Both the position numbers and the translations under genes were made by a program. A model generated the notes under the pieces. It ran no database searches, was not told where the DNA came from, and saw nothing but the letters and a program-made list of their open reading frames with translations. This document shows positions 32,270 to 40,401 of a DNA stretch of 64,000 nt, piece by piece (positions within the stretch are counted from its first letter, which is position 1; the number at the start of each line of letters is the position of its first letter). Origin of the DNA: Halobacteriovoraceae bacterium (GTDB lineage Bacteria > Bdellovibrionota > Bacteriovoracia > Bacteriovoracales > Bacteriovoracaceae); contig JACKAK010000004.1 in assembly GCA_020635115.1 (NCBI GenBank), positions 310,001 through 374,000 on the forward strand, read 5' to 3'.

Positions 32270-32851
32270 TTACTTAACCTCGTGCTCTATTAAACCATTA
32301 ACGTATAGACCCAAGGGATTCCATTTGTTTGGTGAGTCTTTCAATATCTGTAATGAAATTTGAGTTACTGATATTAAAGGAAGGCCTTTAAGTCGAATTA
32401 CTCGATCAAATTGTGCTACAACTTCTTTATCAGTCACAGATACGTTTATTTCTCCAACATATTGAGAAAATTTGTCTTCACCGTCTGGCTTAGCTACTTT
32501 TTTCTTAGAATTTTTTGAAACGAGGCTATAAAAGTCATCTGTTACAAATGGTCTAATATTAAATAGCATTGTTTTACGTTCAAATTTCTTCCATTCATAA
32601 TTTGCCTTGATAAATGTTTTAACAAAGCGTTTAATCTCATCCTTACCAATGGGGTTATTCTTTCTAGTTGAGTGGTGACGTATGATCTCACTATTACCTT
32701 TTTCGATTACCACGGGAGGTAAAGACGATACATAGGCCAAAATTGAGAGTGTTATAACTAAGCATCCACCTAGAATAAAGCAAGTAACCCGATAGGTATT
32801 AGCAAGCCTGTTAAGGGCCAACCACTGGCCTTTTGCCGATATTTTACTCAT
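32270..32851 (-). CDS. TraE/VirB8-like inner-membrane protein
   Basis: 193 residues; short cytoplasmic N-terminus, one membrane helix (CFILGGCLVITLSILAYV) and a periplasmic domain. GGAGAAAAAC precedes the ATG, which overlaps the previous stop (ATGA). Size, topology and order before the VirB9-like gene support the call; sequence motifs are weak. Confidence 0.7.
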   Translation of the reverse strand: MSKISAKGQWLALNRLANTYRVTCFILGGCLVITLSILAYVSSLPPVVIEKGNSEIIRHHSTRKNNPIGKDEIKRFVKTFIKANYEWKKFERKTMLFNIRPFVTDDFYSLVSKNSKKKVAKPDGEDKFSQYVGEINVSVTDKEVVAQFDRVIRLKGLPLISVTQISLQILKDSPNKWNPLGLYVNGLIEHEVK

Positions 32852-33810
32852 GTTTTTCTCCGATTTTTAAAGTCAACTTTGATGACGTTGTTTGGAAGTG
32901 GTTTTGATGTGTTTCTTACCTGTGATCTCATCTTATTTGAAAAACTATTTTTCGCATGATGAAGACCTGTTTTCATTCCAGTTCCCATTCGGTTAAAGCC
33001 ATTTTTTGTTCCTTGAACAGTTCCTGTTGTTAGTCTTTTTCCTTGTCTCTTAGCGACCTCTTTAACAACTTTTCCGGTCGCTAATGTAGGTGCTGCGGCA
33101 AGGGCGGAAGCGGCACTAGACATTCCATCACTGATTAGTGATTTTGTAGTAAATGGAATGAATAACATGGATAGCCCAATACAAAGATTAACTAATATGG
33201 TAGTTAGAAAATTATCCCAACTTCCAACAGCAGGACTCGTCGCCAACTTTAAAAGCATTACACCTAAGATTGACCAAAGTATTTTCCAAGTAACAACATT
33301 TATTAGCCCTTTATAGAGGTTCGTTGTAACAAATGAAGTCCCTCTGGAAATATACATTAAGATCATCAATGGGGAACAAACGTAAAGGACTGACCAAACA
33401 AAATGAACAAGAACATTAGCAACGAAGACACCAACATATGCGATCACATAGGATAAGAGGTTGAGCACGAAAATTACTGCCTCTCTGAATTTAAGCCAGC
33501 TAACCTCAGTGTCCTGATAGTTCTCTTCTAAGTGCTTCATTAAATCTTGAAGTTTGGTTATGCCTTGGATCTTTTCAGTTATTCCATCGCCAACCATAGA
33601 AATGGTATTGATAACAAAGTCGAAAGATATTAAGAGTAGAATTGATATTACAACTCTTTTCAAAATATCAGATACATTTGGATTCCTGTCAGGGATTTTA
33701 AAAAACTCTAATATTATTATTAGAAGTGTAAAAGGGATAATTAATATCCAGTACAGCTCCTTAATATTAGCATTTAACTCCCTACATACCTCTGGTAGGT
33801 ATTCAAACAT
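32848..33810 (-). CDS. VirB6/TrbL-like polytopic membrane protein
   Basis: 320 residues with about six hydrophobic segments between residues 15 and 230, followed by a basic, soluble C-terminal tail (GKVVKEVAKRQGKRLTTG..., ending KNRRKT). This is the VirB6/TrbL topology. The start ATG overlaps the preceding stop (TAATG). It contrasts with ICE 1, where a TraG-type protein occupies this role. Confidence 0.75.
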   Translation of the reverse strand: MFEYLPEVCRELNANIKELYWILIIPFTLLIIILEFFKIPDRNPNVSDILKRVVISILLLISFDFVINTISMVGDGITEKIQGITKLQDLMKHLEENYQDTEVSWLKFREAVIFVLNLLSYVIAYVGVFVANVLVHFVWSVLYVCSPLMILMYISRGTSFVTTNLYKGLINVVTWKILWSILGVMLLKLATSPAVGSWDNFLTTILVNLCIGLSMLFIPFTTKSLISDGMSSAASALAAAPTLATGKVVKEVAKRQGKRLTTGTVQGTKNGFNRMGTGMKTGLHHAKNSFSNKMRSQVRNTSKPLPNNVIKVDFKNRRKT

Positions 33811-34508
33811 TAGAATTTTGGCAGATCAAAACTTCCATCAAAGCGTTTTAAGTTCTTCTTTATATCGCTATTGATTTTATTGAAGTGTCCAACACTATCT
33901 TTTCCTTGTTTGTTCATCATTGCCAAGTTCTCACCTTGGAGCTTTAAAATCTGTCCATTAATACGGAGTAATTGATTTAAAGTGTGGAGAATCTTTGCGT
34001 TTGTTTCTGCATTCATCCTCGCAGCTCCTTTAGGTGAAGCATTTCTACTTTGAATAGAAATCTTTGTTGCATTTTCCTCCTGTTTTTCAGCATAGCTTTT
34101 GATGTTACTGGCCATTTTAATACTTTCGGCTACGGTTTGATCGTGAAGCATCTGAAGAGCTGATTCACCTGATTTTGGAATTTTCCCATAGACATCCTGA
34201 ATGGTATTGTAGGCCTTTTGAAAATTCTTTAGCTCTGATAAAATCTTCTCATCTTTTATGGGTAGTGAGTTTAATAGGCCTATTGAGTTTTCAAGACCTG
34301 AATTAATCAACCTAATATAATCATTCCCATGTTTGGCAGTATCTATCGCCATTTTTAACTGCTGGTATCGCTTTATATTCTCAGCTAAGATTTTAACCAA
34401 GTAAGGAATTTGTGCCCAACCAGCACCTCCATCACCCCAAAAGGCAAAAGTTGGAGAAGTGTTTAACATCAAAGCAAAGCTAACAATTATTACTTTAATC
34501 TTTTTTAT
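33810..34508 (-). CDS. VirB5-like secreted protein, probable ATA start
   Basis: 232 residues if initiated at ATA 34508. This gives a complete signal peptide (KKIKVIIVSFALMLNTSPTFA, cleaved before FWGD); the first standard starts, TTG 34472 and ATG 34469, would cut away the basic part and half of the hydrophobic core. GGAGG lies 4 bases before ATA, and ATAA overlaps the VirB4 stop. The mature part is helical, with repeated long helices like VirB5/TrbJ, and lies before the VirB6 gene. This is the best-supported of the non-standard starts in ICE 2. Confidence 0.72.
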   Translation of the reverse strand: MKKIKVIIVSFALMLNTSPTFAFWGDGGAGWAQIPYLVKILAENIKRYQQLKMAIDTAKHGNDYIRLINSGLENSIGLLNSLPIKDEKILSELKNFQKAYNTIQDVYGKIPKSGESALQMLHDQTVAESIKMASNIKSYAEKQEENATKISIQSRNASPKGAARMNAETNAKILHTLNQLLRINGQILKLQGENLAMMNKQGKDSVGHFNKINSDIKKNLKRFDGSFDLPKF

Positions 34509-36919
34509 GCTGCCTCCAATTCGCCATAGGCGATCTTTTTTAGTACATCTATTGTTTTAAGCTCTGGATATTTAACCTTCATCTTGTCGATCATTGCTTT
34601 GTCGCTTCCATCGGTTGTGCATATCCAATAACTAAGAGGGTCAGGAATAAGACGTAAAATAACTTTTCTTTCATCTTGCATATAGAGAAATTCAGAATAT
34701 TCTCCCTTAACAAGTTCTAAACTTTTAATTACTTCTGTCTCATCCTCTGAGAAATCCATTGTTTTTTGAAAGTCTTCCCAGTCAATTTTTCTTTGCCTCA
34801 AGATAAAAACACTACTGGTATTTGGAAATACAGCATTTTTAATATCTTGATTGCTTAAAAAGTCTTTATAGTTCTGGCTAATACACCAAATACCACCGTT
34901 AAACTTTCTAAAGGTTCGATATGCCTCAAGTGTAAAACTCAATCCACTTTGAGTTTCAAAAAGTTTCCAAGCTTCATCTATAATTAGAAGATAAGGCTTT
35001 GATGTATCTTTTGAGGCCTCATTCTTAATAAAGTCTGTAAACAACAAAAGAAAAACATTTTGAAGGTCTGGATAAGTGTCTAGGCCTTTCATCTCTATAG
35101 TAATGAGGTCTTTATTTAGAGTGACATTACTTTGACCATCAAGCATTCGTCCAAAAGCTGTATTTCCTGTCCATGAATAAAGAATTTCAGAATATTTTTT
35201 CATTTCTGAGTGATGATGATTTTCCAAAACTGACTTTAGATCACTTAAAACAGGGGTTCTCTTTTTCACTTTGTCATAAGTCATAAAAATTGCTTCTTCC
35301 AGTAATGCTTTATCTCTTTTAGGTAGTCCACGGCTATCCTCATCTTTTAGTATGGATTCAAGAGCAGCTAAAATAAGCTTCACTTTTGAAGTCGAAGGGG
35401 CATCTTCACCATTAAGATCGAACATATTAAGACATATTTTAGAATCAATATTGAGGTCAATAAATTCGCCATCAAGAACTTCGAGTAAACGCTGAGAGGA
35501 AGCACCATTGTCAATCCATACAATTTTTGGAGTTGGATTTTGACCATAGAATTGGAGCATTAACTGGCAAATCGAAAAACTTTTACCTGCACCAGAACCT
35601 CCAAAGATTAAACCATTCCAGTTCGGTAGCTCTTTAGCAAATGGGTCTAAAGAAAATAGTGAATAGTCTCTTGTTGGTAACAAGCAAACTGCTTTATTGT
35701 TTCCTTTCCAATTCCCATAAATAGGACATAAATGACTAGCGTTGGAGCTTTTTACTTTTTTATTTCGTAATCCCTTACAAACTCCCGGCCCGGAACCAAG
35801 AAAAGCGTCAAGAGAGGGATAGGTTTCAAGTAATCCTTCGCTTTGATTTAAACCTTTAAATGCTTTTAGAACCATGTCAGTCTTATTGTCTAACTCTTCA
35901 AGACTTTCGTCCCAGATCGTTAAACTCATATTCATGGAAACTAATTTCTCTGAACCATCAAGTAACTCTTTGATTAATTCTTCAATTTGACCAAGCTTGC
36001 TCTCTGATTCGATATCTGACACATTTTTACTTCCAGATGCCATAGAATGTGCAATTCTTCTTTGTAGCTGTAGTCTTTCTAGTTCTTTCTTTTGATCTTC
36101 AATCTTGACGCCTTGAGATAGCCAAAAGTGAAAAGGCAGTTTTGTGAAATTATGAATCATTGCTGCATGAGTAACACCTTCGGGCAATAAGCCTAGTGTG
36201 ATTACACGAAACTTTTTCTTTCCTATTTCAAGATGATCTTTTGAGAAACTAACATCTGTTAAGGATATTTGCTCTTTAAAGTCAGGTGAAAGATAGAAAC
36301 TCTCGTCTCGATACTTTGGTGAACCTAGATTTTGTTTTCTTTCAAGGTTGAAATATTCAAAACAAACATTATGCCAGTCAACTGCATTCAACTTTTTAGG
36401 TGATAAGTCGCAGTGATTTAAAGCATTTTCAACTTGCTTGTTTGTTCTTAAAAACTTCTTTTTAAAGGCATCATATTCAGTTTTAAATATAGGCTCATAT
36501 TTCTTTAATGATTCCCAAAACTTTTGCTTAGAATACTTATGTTTTTCACTTCTGATGAACAGATAAACATCACTTTTAAAGTAATTATGGTATTCCATAT
36601 TAGTCTTTAAAAACTCAGTTCTTGCCTCTGTGACATCTTGGTAGATAGCTGGCGCATTGATTGAAATGTTCTCGTGTTCATTTATCTTTTCTTGGTAGTC
36701 TGAGCTAACCTTGTAAAAGAATTGAATACTTAAACCTTCTTCAATTCCTGTCAGCAAATGCTCTAAATTTGTTGAGAGTTGATTGATCTTTTCACTTGTT
36801 GTGCAGTTAATATCAAAACCCTCAAGTTTATATCCAAAGCCTAAACTTCCATCCTCAAATACCATAATGTCATTATCAAAATGCCAATAAGGTAATTTAT
36901 CTTTTAAACTTTGACTCAT
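34505..36919 (-). CDS. VirB4/TraC-like secretion ATPase
   Basis: 804 residues. N-terminal TraC-type domain (MVFEDGSLGFGYKLEGFDINC), then Walker A FGGSGAGKSFS, Walker B PYLLIIDEAWKLFE and the C-terminal QNYKDF and LVKGEYSEFL motifs of VirB4. GAGGATCA precedes the ATG, which lies inside the end of the VirB3-like gene. It is distinct from TraC of ICE 1, so the two channels are not recent duplicates. Confidence 0.93.
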   Translation of the reverse strand: MSQSLKDKLPYWHFDNDIMVFEDGSLGFGYKLEGFDINCTTSEKINQLSTNLEHLLTGIEEGLSIQFFYKVSSDYQEKINEHENISINAPAIYQDVTEARTEFLKTNMEYHNYFKSDVYLFIRSEKHKYSKQKFWESLKKYEPIFKTEYDAFKKKFLRTNKQVENALNHCDLSPKKLNAVDWHNVCFEYFNLERKQNLGSPKYRDESFYLSPDFKEQISLTDVSFSKDHLEIGKKKFRVITLGLLPEGVTHAAMIHNFTKLPFHFWLSQGVKIEDQKKELERLQLQRRIAHSMASGSKNVSDIESESKLGQIEELIKELLDGSEKLVSMNMSLTIWDESLEELDNKTDMVLKAFKGLNQSEGLLETYPSLDAFLGSGPGVCKGLRNKKVKSSNASHLCPIYGNWKGNNKAVCLLPTRDYSLFSLDPFAKELPNWNGLIFGGSGAGKSFSICQLMLQFYGQNPTPKIVWIDNGASSQRLLEVLDGEFIDLNIDSKICLNMFDLNGEDAPSTSKVKLILAALESILKDEDSRGLPKRDKALLEEAIFMTYDKVKKRTPVLSDLKSVLENHHHSEMKKYSEILYSWTGNTAFGRMLDGQSNVTLNKDLITIEMKGLDTYPDLQNVFLLLFTDFIKNEASKDTSKPYLLIIDEAWKLFETQSGLSFTLEAYRTFRKFNGGIWCISQNYKDFLSNQDIKNAVFPNTSSVFILRQRKIDWEDFQKTMDFSEDETEVIKSLELVKGEYSEFLYMQDERKVILRLIPDPLSYWICTTDGSDKAMIDKMKVKYPELKTIDVLKKIAYGELEAA

Positions 36920-37226
36920 TGATCCTCACTTTAGTTTGTTTGAAGAACATTCCTTTGTTTCCTGCTGAGAACCTTCCATCATTCATGTAGTATCGAATTA
37001 GGTGAACAAGAAAACCATCTGGCTTATTTCTTTTTGCGATAAAAAGAATTACTGCCATAATTGCAGGTACAACGAAGACGAGGTAAAAACCTAATACTGT
37101 CTGACCGAAAATAAGATTCATTATTGCCGCAAATAAAAGTACAAAGAGAAGATCGTGGACTTCTAGGCCCACGATCTTGAGTTTTGAATCTAATTTTCTA
37201 TGTACGATAGATTGATCTAGCTTCAC
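36897..37226 (-). CDS. TraL/VirB3-like inner-membrane protein
   Basis: 109 residues from GTG 37226. Two hydrophobic segments (LLFVLLFAAIMNLIFG and YLVFVVPAIMAVILFI) followed by PDGFLVHLIRYYMNDGRFSAG, like TraL/VirB3 proteins. Placed between the pilin and VirB4 genes, the usual position. Confidence 0.78.
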   Translation of the reverse strand: MKLDQSIVHRKLDSKLKIVGLEVHDLLFVLLFAAIMNLIFGQTVLGFYLVFVVPAIMAVILFIAKRNKPDGFLVHLIRYYMNDGRFSAGNKGMFFKQTKVRINESKFKR

Positions 37227-37538
37227 TTATTGCCCTGCTGCTGATTGGAACCAACCAATAATGTGAGGGGCCATAAAGCCAACAATACTACATACAATTA
37301 CCATGATGATTCGACCTTTAGCTGCACCATCTCCAGTTAATGCAAGGATAACGGCATAAACAAGACCAAGGACGCTTACTAACGGTAAAATTACCGTAAT
37401 AAGTTTAGTAGTAAGTCCTTGCATTTTTGATTCAAAGCCGCCACCCATAACCTGTGCAAATGCCGACTCAGGAAAGAGGGCCATAACTCCAATTAATCCA
37501 ACCATAAAAAATACTGAAAAAGCTGTAGATTTATTCAT
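37227..37538 (-). CDS. VirB2/TrbC-like pilin
   Basis: 103 residues. Long signal sequence ending PESAFA, a Gly-rich turn (QVMGGGFES) and two hydrophobic helices (LITVILPLVSVLGLVYAVILAL and IIMVIVCSIVGFMAPHIIGW) separated by a short basic loop. This is the VirB2 pilin layout and is followed by the VirB3 and VirB4 genes. Confidence 0.82.
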   Translation of the reverse strand: MNKSTAFSVFFMVGLIGVMALFPESAFAQVMGGGFESKMQGLTTKLITVILPLVSVLGLVYAVILALTGDGAAKGRIIMVIVCSIVGFMAPHIIGWFQSAAGQ

Positions 37539-37879
37539 TACTGTTTTGCTCCTAAAAGAAGTTTTCTTGAGTAAGGCCCAAGGTTCATTACAATGTCGCC
37601 GTTTGTATCTGGGCTACTAAAGCCTTCACCAATAGGTCTTCGTTGATGAAACTTTCCATTTCTCTTAATCACGACTTCAACACGGAAATTGATGTGACCA
37701 TTAGTAGAATCCATAGGTTTTAGGTAATATTGGTTCTCTGGGTGCATATCAATTTTTAATCTATATTCGCCAAATTGCTCATCATGAAATGCAACACCGG
37801 CTGGGTAGTATTTGTTTGTTTGCTGGTCGTACCACCAAAGTTGAAAAGTTTCGTTTTTTGTTGTTTTATTTGTTTCCAT
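37538..37879 (-). CDS. unknown protein of 113 residues in the ICE 2 transfer operon
   Basis: Start ATG 37879 chosen because GGAGAT lies 6 bases upstream; the in-frame TTG at 37891 is part of that ribosome site. A predicted soluble, beta-rich protein with many aromatic residues (FQLWWYDQQTNKYYPAG) and no signal peptide. No family recognised. It directly precedes the pilin gene. Confidence 0.7.
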   Translation of the reverse strand: METNKTTKNETFQLWWYDQQTNKYYPAGVAFHDEQFGEYRLKIDMHPENQYYLKPMDSTNGHINFRVEVVIKRNGKFHQRRPIGEGFSSPDTNGDIVMNLGPYSRKLLLGAKQ

Positions 37880-37936
37880 TTTTATCTCCAAAATTTATTA
37901 ATAATTTACTCACCATTTCACCTTCCAAGTTCTAAT

Positions 37937-38275
37937 TTAAGCGATACATAACTCCCTTGGGTTTTCTTCAGCCATTAGCTCTTTTAATCTGAGTAAGGCC
38001 TTTTCTTTAATGTTGATAACTTTTGATACTGTTGTTCTAATTTCTTTAGCGATTTCGTATTCGCAAAGGTTTTCCCAGAAAGTTAGATAGATAACCACTA
38101 ATTGCTCTGATGGAAGCTCTGTTACTTTTTCTCTAACAAGGTTTTGCATCTGATGTGGATATTTCGGCTGCTTAATCATTTTTGAATTAATTTTGCTCAA
38201 ATATCTCTGTGCTTCTTTAGCATCAAGATGTTTTCTCATTCTTTCTGGTGTCCATGTGATTTCTTTAACGTCCAT
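37937..38275 (-). CDS. sigma-region-4-like helix-turn-helix regulator
   Basis: 112 residues. The second half looks like sigma-70 region 4: LPSEQLVVIYLTFWENLCEYEIAKEIRTTVSKVINIKEKALLRLKEL. No region 2 is present, so it is not a full sigma factor; it may be a transcriptional regulator of the transfer operon. It is the second gene after the sigma-54 promoter at 38496-38511, comparable in position to the TraR-like gene opening operon 1 of ICE 1. Confidence 0.7.
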   Translation of the reverse strand: MDVKEITWTPERMRKHLDAKEAQRYLSKINSKMIKQPKYPHQMQNLVREKVTELPSEQLVVIYLTFWENLCEYEIAKEIRTTVSKVINIKEKALLRLKELMAEENPRELCIA

Positions 38276-38453
38276 TGTTTTCCCCTTAAAACTTTAAATT
38301 TGTGTAGTATTGAATCTTTCTTTGTTCTTCTTTGATCTCTTCCAATCTCTTTGTGTTAATTGGCCGATTCATATAACGCCAAAATGATTTAGCTATTGAA
38401 AATATAGAGCCAAAGATTTTCCTGCCGATGTTTTTAGTTTTTGATAAAGCCAT
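38265..38453 (-). CDS. small basic protein of 62 residues, first gene of the ICE 2 transfer operon
   Basis: Frame from ATG 38453, with AGGGGGAAAA upstream, to TAA 38265; it overlaps the next gene by 11 bases. Very basic with an amphipathic helix (IGRKIFGSIFSIAKSFWRYM) and a charged tail. No family recognised. The strong ribosome site and position right after the sigma-54 promoter support it. Confidence 0.6.
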
Positions 38454-38495
38454 TTTTCCCCCTGAACTTTTCAGTTTGTTTCTGGCTTTATGTAT

Positions 38496-38511
38496 TGCTG
38501 GTGACGTGCCA
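38496..38511 (-). promoter_or_regulatory. sigma-54 promoter of the ICE 2 transfer operon
   Basis: On the minus strand the sequence reads TGGCACGTCACCAGCA: a perfect -24 box, correct 5-base spacing and GC at -12 (CAGCA in place of TTGCA). It lies 43 bases before the first gene. Palindromic half-sites begin 73 bases upstream. Confidence 0.75.
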
Positions 38512-38583
38512 ACTTTAAAAAAAAGATTATTTCTAAAGAAAATAGATACTTATGGAATTACTGTTTTAAAAAGAACGTAAAAT

Positions 38584-38636
38584 AATATCGCACGAAAATG
38601 TCGCGCGATATTTAACCGTTGCACTGGTGCGATATT
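38584..38636. promoter_or_regulatory. activator half-sites of ICE 2 (AATATCGC/GCGATATT), transfer operon
   Basis: AATATCGC at 38584-38591, GCGATATTT at 38605-38613 and GCGATATT at 38629-38636. The same half-sites occur at 44902-44959 upstream of the signalling operon. They differ from the CGG...CCG sites of ICE 1 and presumably bind the response regulator at 40398-41783. Confidence 0.75.
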
Positions 38637-38655
38637 ATAAATATGAAATAGAAAA

Positions 38656-38690
38656 GAGAAGTTACGTTTCGATGCGAAACGGCACTTCTC
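38656..38690 (-). terminator. terminator of the ICE 2 signalling operon
   Basis: On the minus strand GAGAAGTGCCGTTTCG and CGAAACGTAACTTCTC form a long stem with a three-base loop, followed by TTTTCTATTT. It ends the operon whose last gene is the methyltransferase and insulates the transfer-operon promoter further downstream. Confidence 0.8.
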
Positions 38691-38712
38691 CTTGAATATT
38701 AAAATTGATTAA

Positions 38713-39264
38713 TTAATTTATGATTTTATTTTCTGACTTAGCTCTTATAAAAAATAAGGCTAAAGATAAAATATATAAGCTGAAATTGATGTTATTTATA
38801 AAAACCCATCCAAGCTGAGCAATTGCATATCCCACATACATTGGATGGTTAATAATGCCGTATATGCCCTTAGTTTGTTTCTTTCCACGCTTGGCAGGAG
38901 ACACCCCAAGCTTTGTACCAAGGTCAATAGTGGCCCATGTGACAATGAGAAAGCCTATGATTGTGAGCAAGTCAGCCACTAATCTGTAGGCCCTAATTTC
39001 TAAACCAAACGGTGCTGAAAAATAAAGCAAAGGTAAGCCACTTGAAAGGTAAGCTATCATGGCCATTGTTTTGTTTGATTTTATTTCAGCACTTTCTCTT
39101 CGAGCCAGAAAGTATGAAGCGATCAAGTCTCTAAACGAGAGAACGAGGAAAAACAATTCTCCTGATTGAGTCCATCTCGTAATAGAAATAATAGCAAAGC
39201 CAAGCATAATGAGGCTTCCTAAGTATTTCATATAATCTGTTTTGACCGCTTCAACTGTTTGCAT
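38713..39264 (-). CDS. membrane methyltransferase-like protein (ICMT/PEMT fold)
   Basis: 183 residues with five or so hydrophobic segments. Toward the C-terminus it has GIYGIINHPMYVGY, the conserved SAM-binding motif (GxYxxxRHPMYxG) of isoprenylcysteine carboxyl methyltransferases and relatives. The usual final EE...Y..Y segment is missing: the chain stops at RAKSENKIIN, so it may be shortened. It begins one base after the secreted-protein gene (39266-39613), with AGGA upstream, and is the last gene of the signalling operon. It could methylate a peptide or lipid; the substrate is unknown. Confidence 0.7.
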   Translation of the reverse strand: MQTVEAVKTDYMKYLGSLIMLGFAIISITRWTQSGELFFLVLSFRDLIASYFLARRESAEIKSNKTMAMIAYLSSGLPLLYFSAPFGLEIRAYRLVADLLTIIGFLIVTWATIDLGTKLGVSPAKRGKKQTKGIYGIINHPMYVGYAIAQLGWVFINNINFSLYILSLALFFIRAKSENKIIN

Positions 39265-39265
39265 A

Positions 39266-39613
39266 TTAGATTCCTGGGTTTTGTCGCCCTTCTAAAATTC
39301 CTCTAATGTCGAGGTCAGGAAATTGCTGCCTTCTAAGTTCTTCTAGTAAGACTTCTTTTCCTTCTATTAATCTAATGTAATGAACCATGTTCTTGATGAT
39401 TAACTCTTTTTTCTCTTCTTCAGTTAGAACTTCTCTTGAGTCATCTTCGCTGGTAAGCTCAGTTTTATGAGCATTAAGAAGATCAACCAATACAGCTTCT
39501 TGCTCTGAAATTAACTCAGGTAGATTGGCCATATCATCAGCATAACTTTTGATTGTTTGAGCAGATGCTCCTATCGCTAATAATAGTGCAATAGCTTTTA
39601 AAGTTGTTTTCAT
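39266..39613 (-). CDS. small secreted protein, candidate peptide-signal precursor of ICE 2
   Basis: 115 residues. Signal peptide MKTTLKAIALLLAIGASA (cleavage there or after SYA25), a long acidic helical middle and a C-terminal block LEEL (90-93)...GILE (105-108) followed by tail GRQNPGI. The same LEEL...GILE block precedes the different tail of the 138-residue protein of ICE 1. GGAGG precedes the ATG, which overlaps the hydrolase stop. Placed between an S33 hydrolase and a methyltransferase gene, it is a good precursor candidate. Alternative: a periplasmic regulator of the kinase or binding protein. Confidence 0.7.
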   Translation of the reverse strand: MKTTLKAIALLLAIGASAQTIKSYADDMANLPELISEQEAVLVDLLNAHKTELTSEDDSREVLTEEEKKELIIKNMVHYIRLIEGKEVLLEELRRQQFPDLDIRGILEGRQNPGI

Positions 39614-40401
39614 TTAATTCCTCCCATCTTGGACAGATAATCCTTTATTACGTTCATTGTTTCTTTAGGGCACTCATAATGAGCAAAGTGCCCAGCATTT
39701 TCTATAACCTCTAAGTCAAACCCACCCAGATTAGCCTCATATTTAGCAGAACTTGGCGGTAGAACCTTATCAACCTCTCCAGTTATAAAAAGTTTAAAAA
39801 TGTTTTTTGATTTAAGAGCTTTTAGGCAGTCTTCTTTTGTGGAGCTTTCCATAATTGCAGAACTGTAGCTTTTTACGCATACATTATCATCTGTGATTAC
39901 AGAAATACCTTCACTTGAAGTTGCTGGGTTAAAATAAAATTCTCTATAAGCAAAAAACCAATCTTTGTATATTTCATCAGTCGGTGTTTCTTGTAGTTTT
40001 TTAGATAGCTCCATTTGTTCTTGGGTCAATTCCACATCAAAATTTTTATTCAAGACTTTGAAAGCATTTTGTGAAACGGGAGAGCCAATTGCAATTACTC
40101 CTAAAATATTTGAGTTATCCTTACTCGCAATCTCAACAGCCTGTATCCCACCAAAGGAATGCCCACAAAGAATCACATTAGGTATATCTTGAATATAGTT
40201 CTCAATTTCATTCAAAAGATTTCCATAAGTCGGTTCAACGCCTAGTGCAGAATTAGTGCCCATAGGGTCTAAAAAATGTAGGTTAAAGCTACTTTCAAGT
40301 TCCTTTAATGGCTTAAAAGACAGAGAACTAAGACCCGGCCCACCAGATAAAAATACCAAGTTTATTTTTGAAGATTCATTTTTCATTACTTGTGCTTTCA
40401 T
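39610..40401 (-). CDS. alpha/beta hydrolase of the proline iminopeptidase (S33) type
   Basis: 263 residues. The motif FLSGGPGLSS is the oxyanion-hole signature HGGPG/SGGPG of S33 peptidases; nucleophile elbow GHSFGG (Ser about 86-88), Asp in GEVDKVLP and His in NAGHFAHYE complete the triad. No signal peptide, so cytoplasmic. S33 enzymes remove N-terminal residues, often proline, from short peptides or hydrolyse other esters. In this operon it may process or destroy an imported or nascent peptide signal. The start overlaps the regulator stop (ATGA). Confidence 0.82.
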   Translation of the reverse strand: MKAQVMKNESSKINLVFLSGGPGLSSLSFKPLKELESSFNLHFLDPMGTNSALGVEPTYGNLLNEIENYIQDIPNVILCGHSFGGIQAVEIASKDNSNILGVIAIGSPVSQNAFKVLNKNFDVELTQEQMELSKKLQETPTDEIYKDWFFAYREFYFNPATSSEGISVITDDNVCVKSYSSAIMESSTKEDCLKALKSKNIFKLFITGEVDKVLPPSSAKYEANLGGFDLEVIENAGHFAHYECPKETMNVIKDYLSKMGGIK

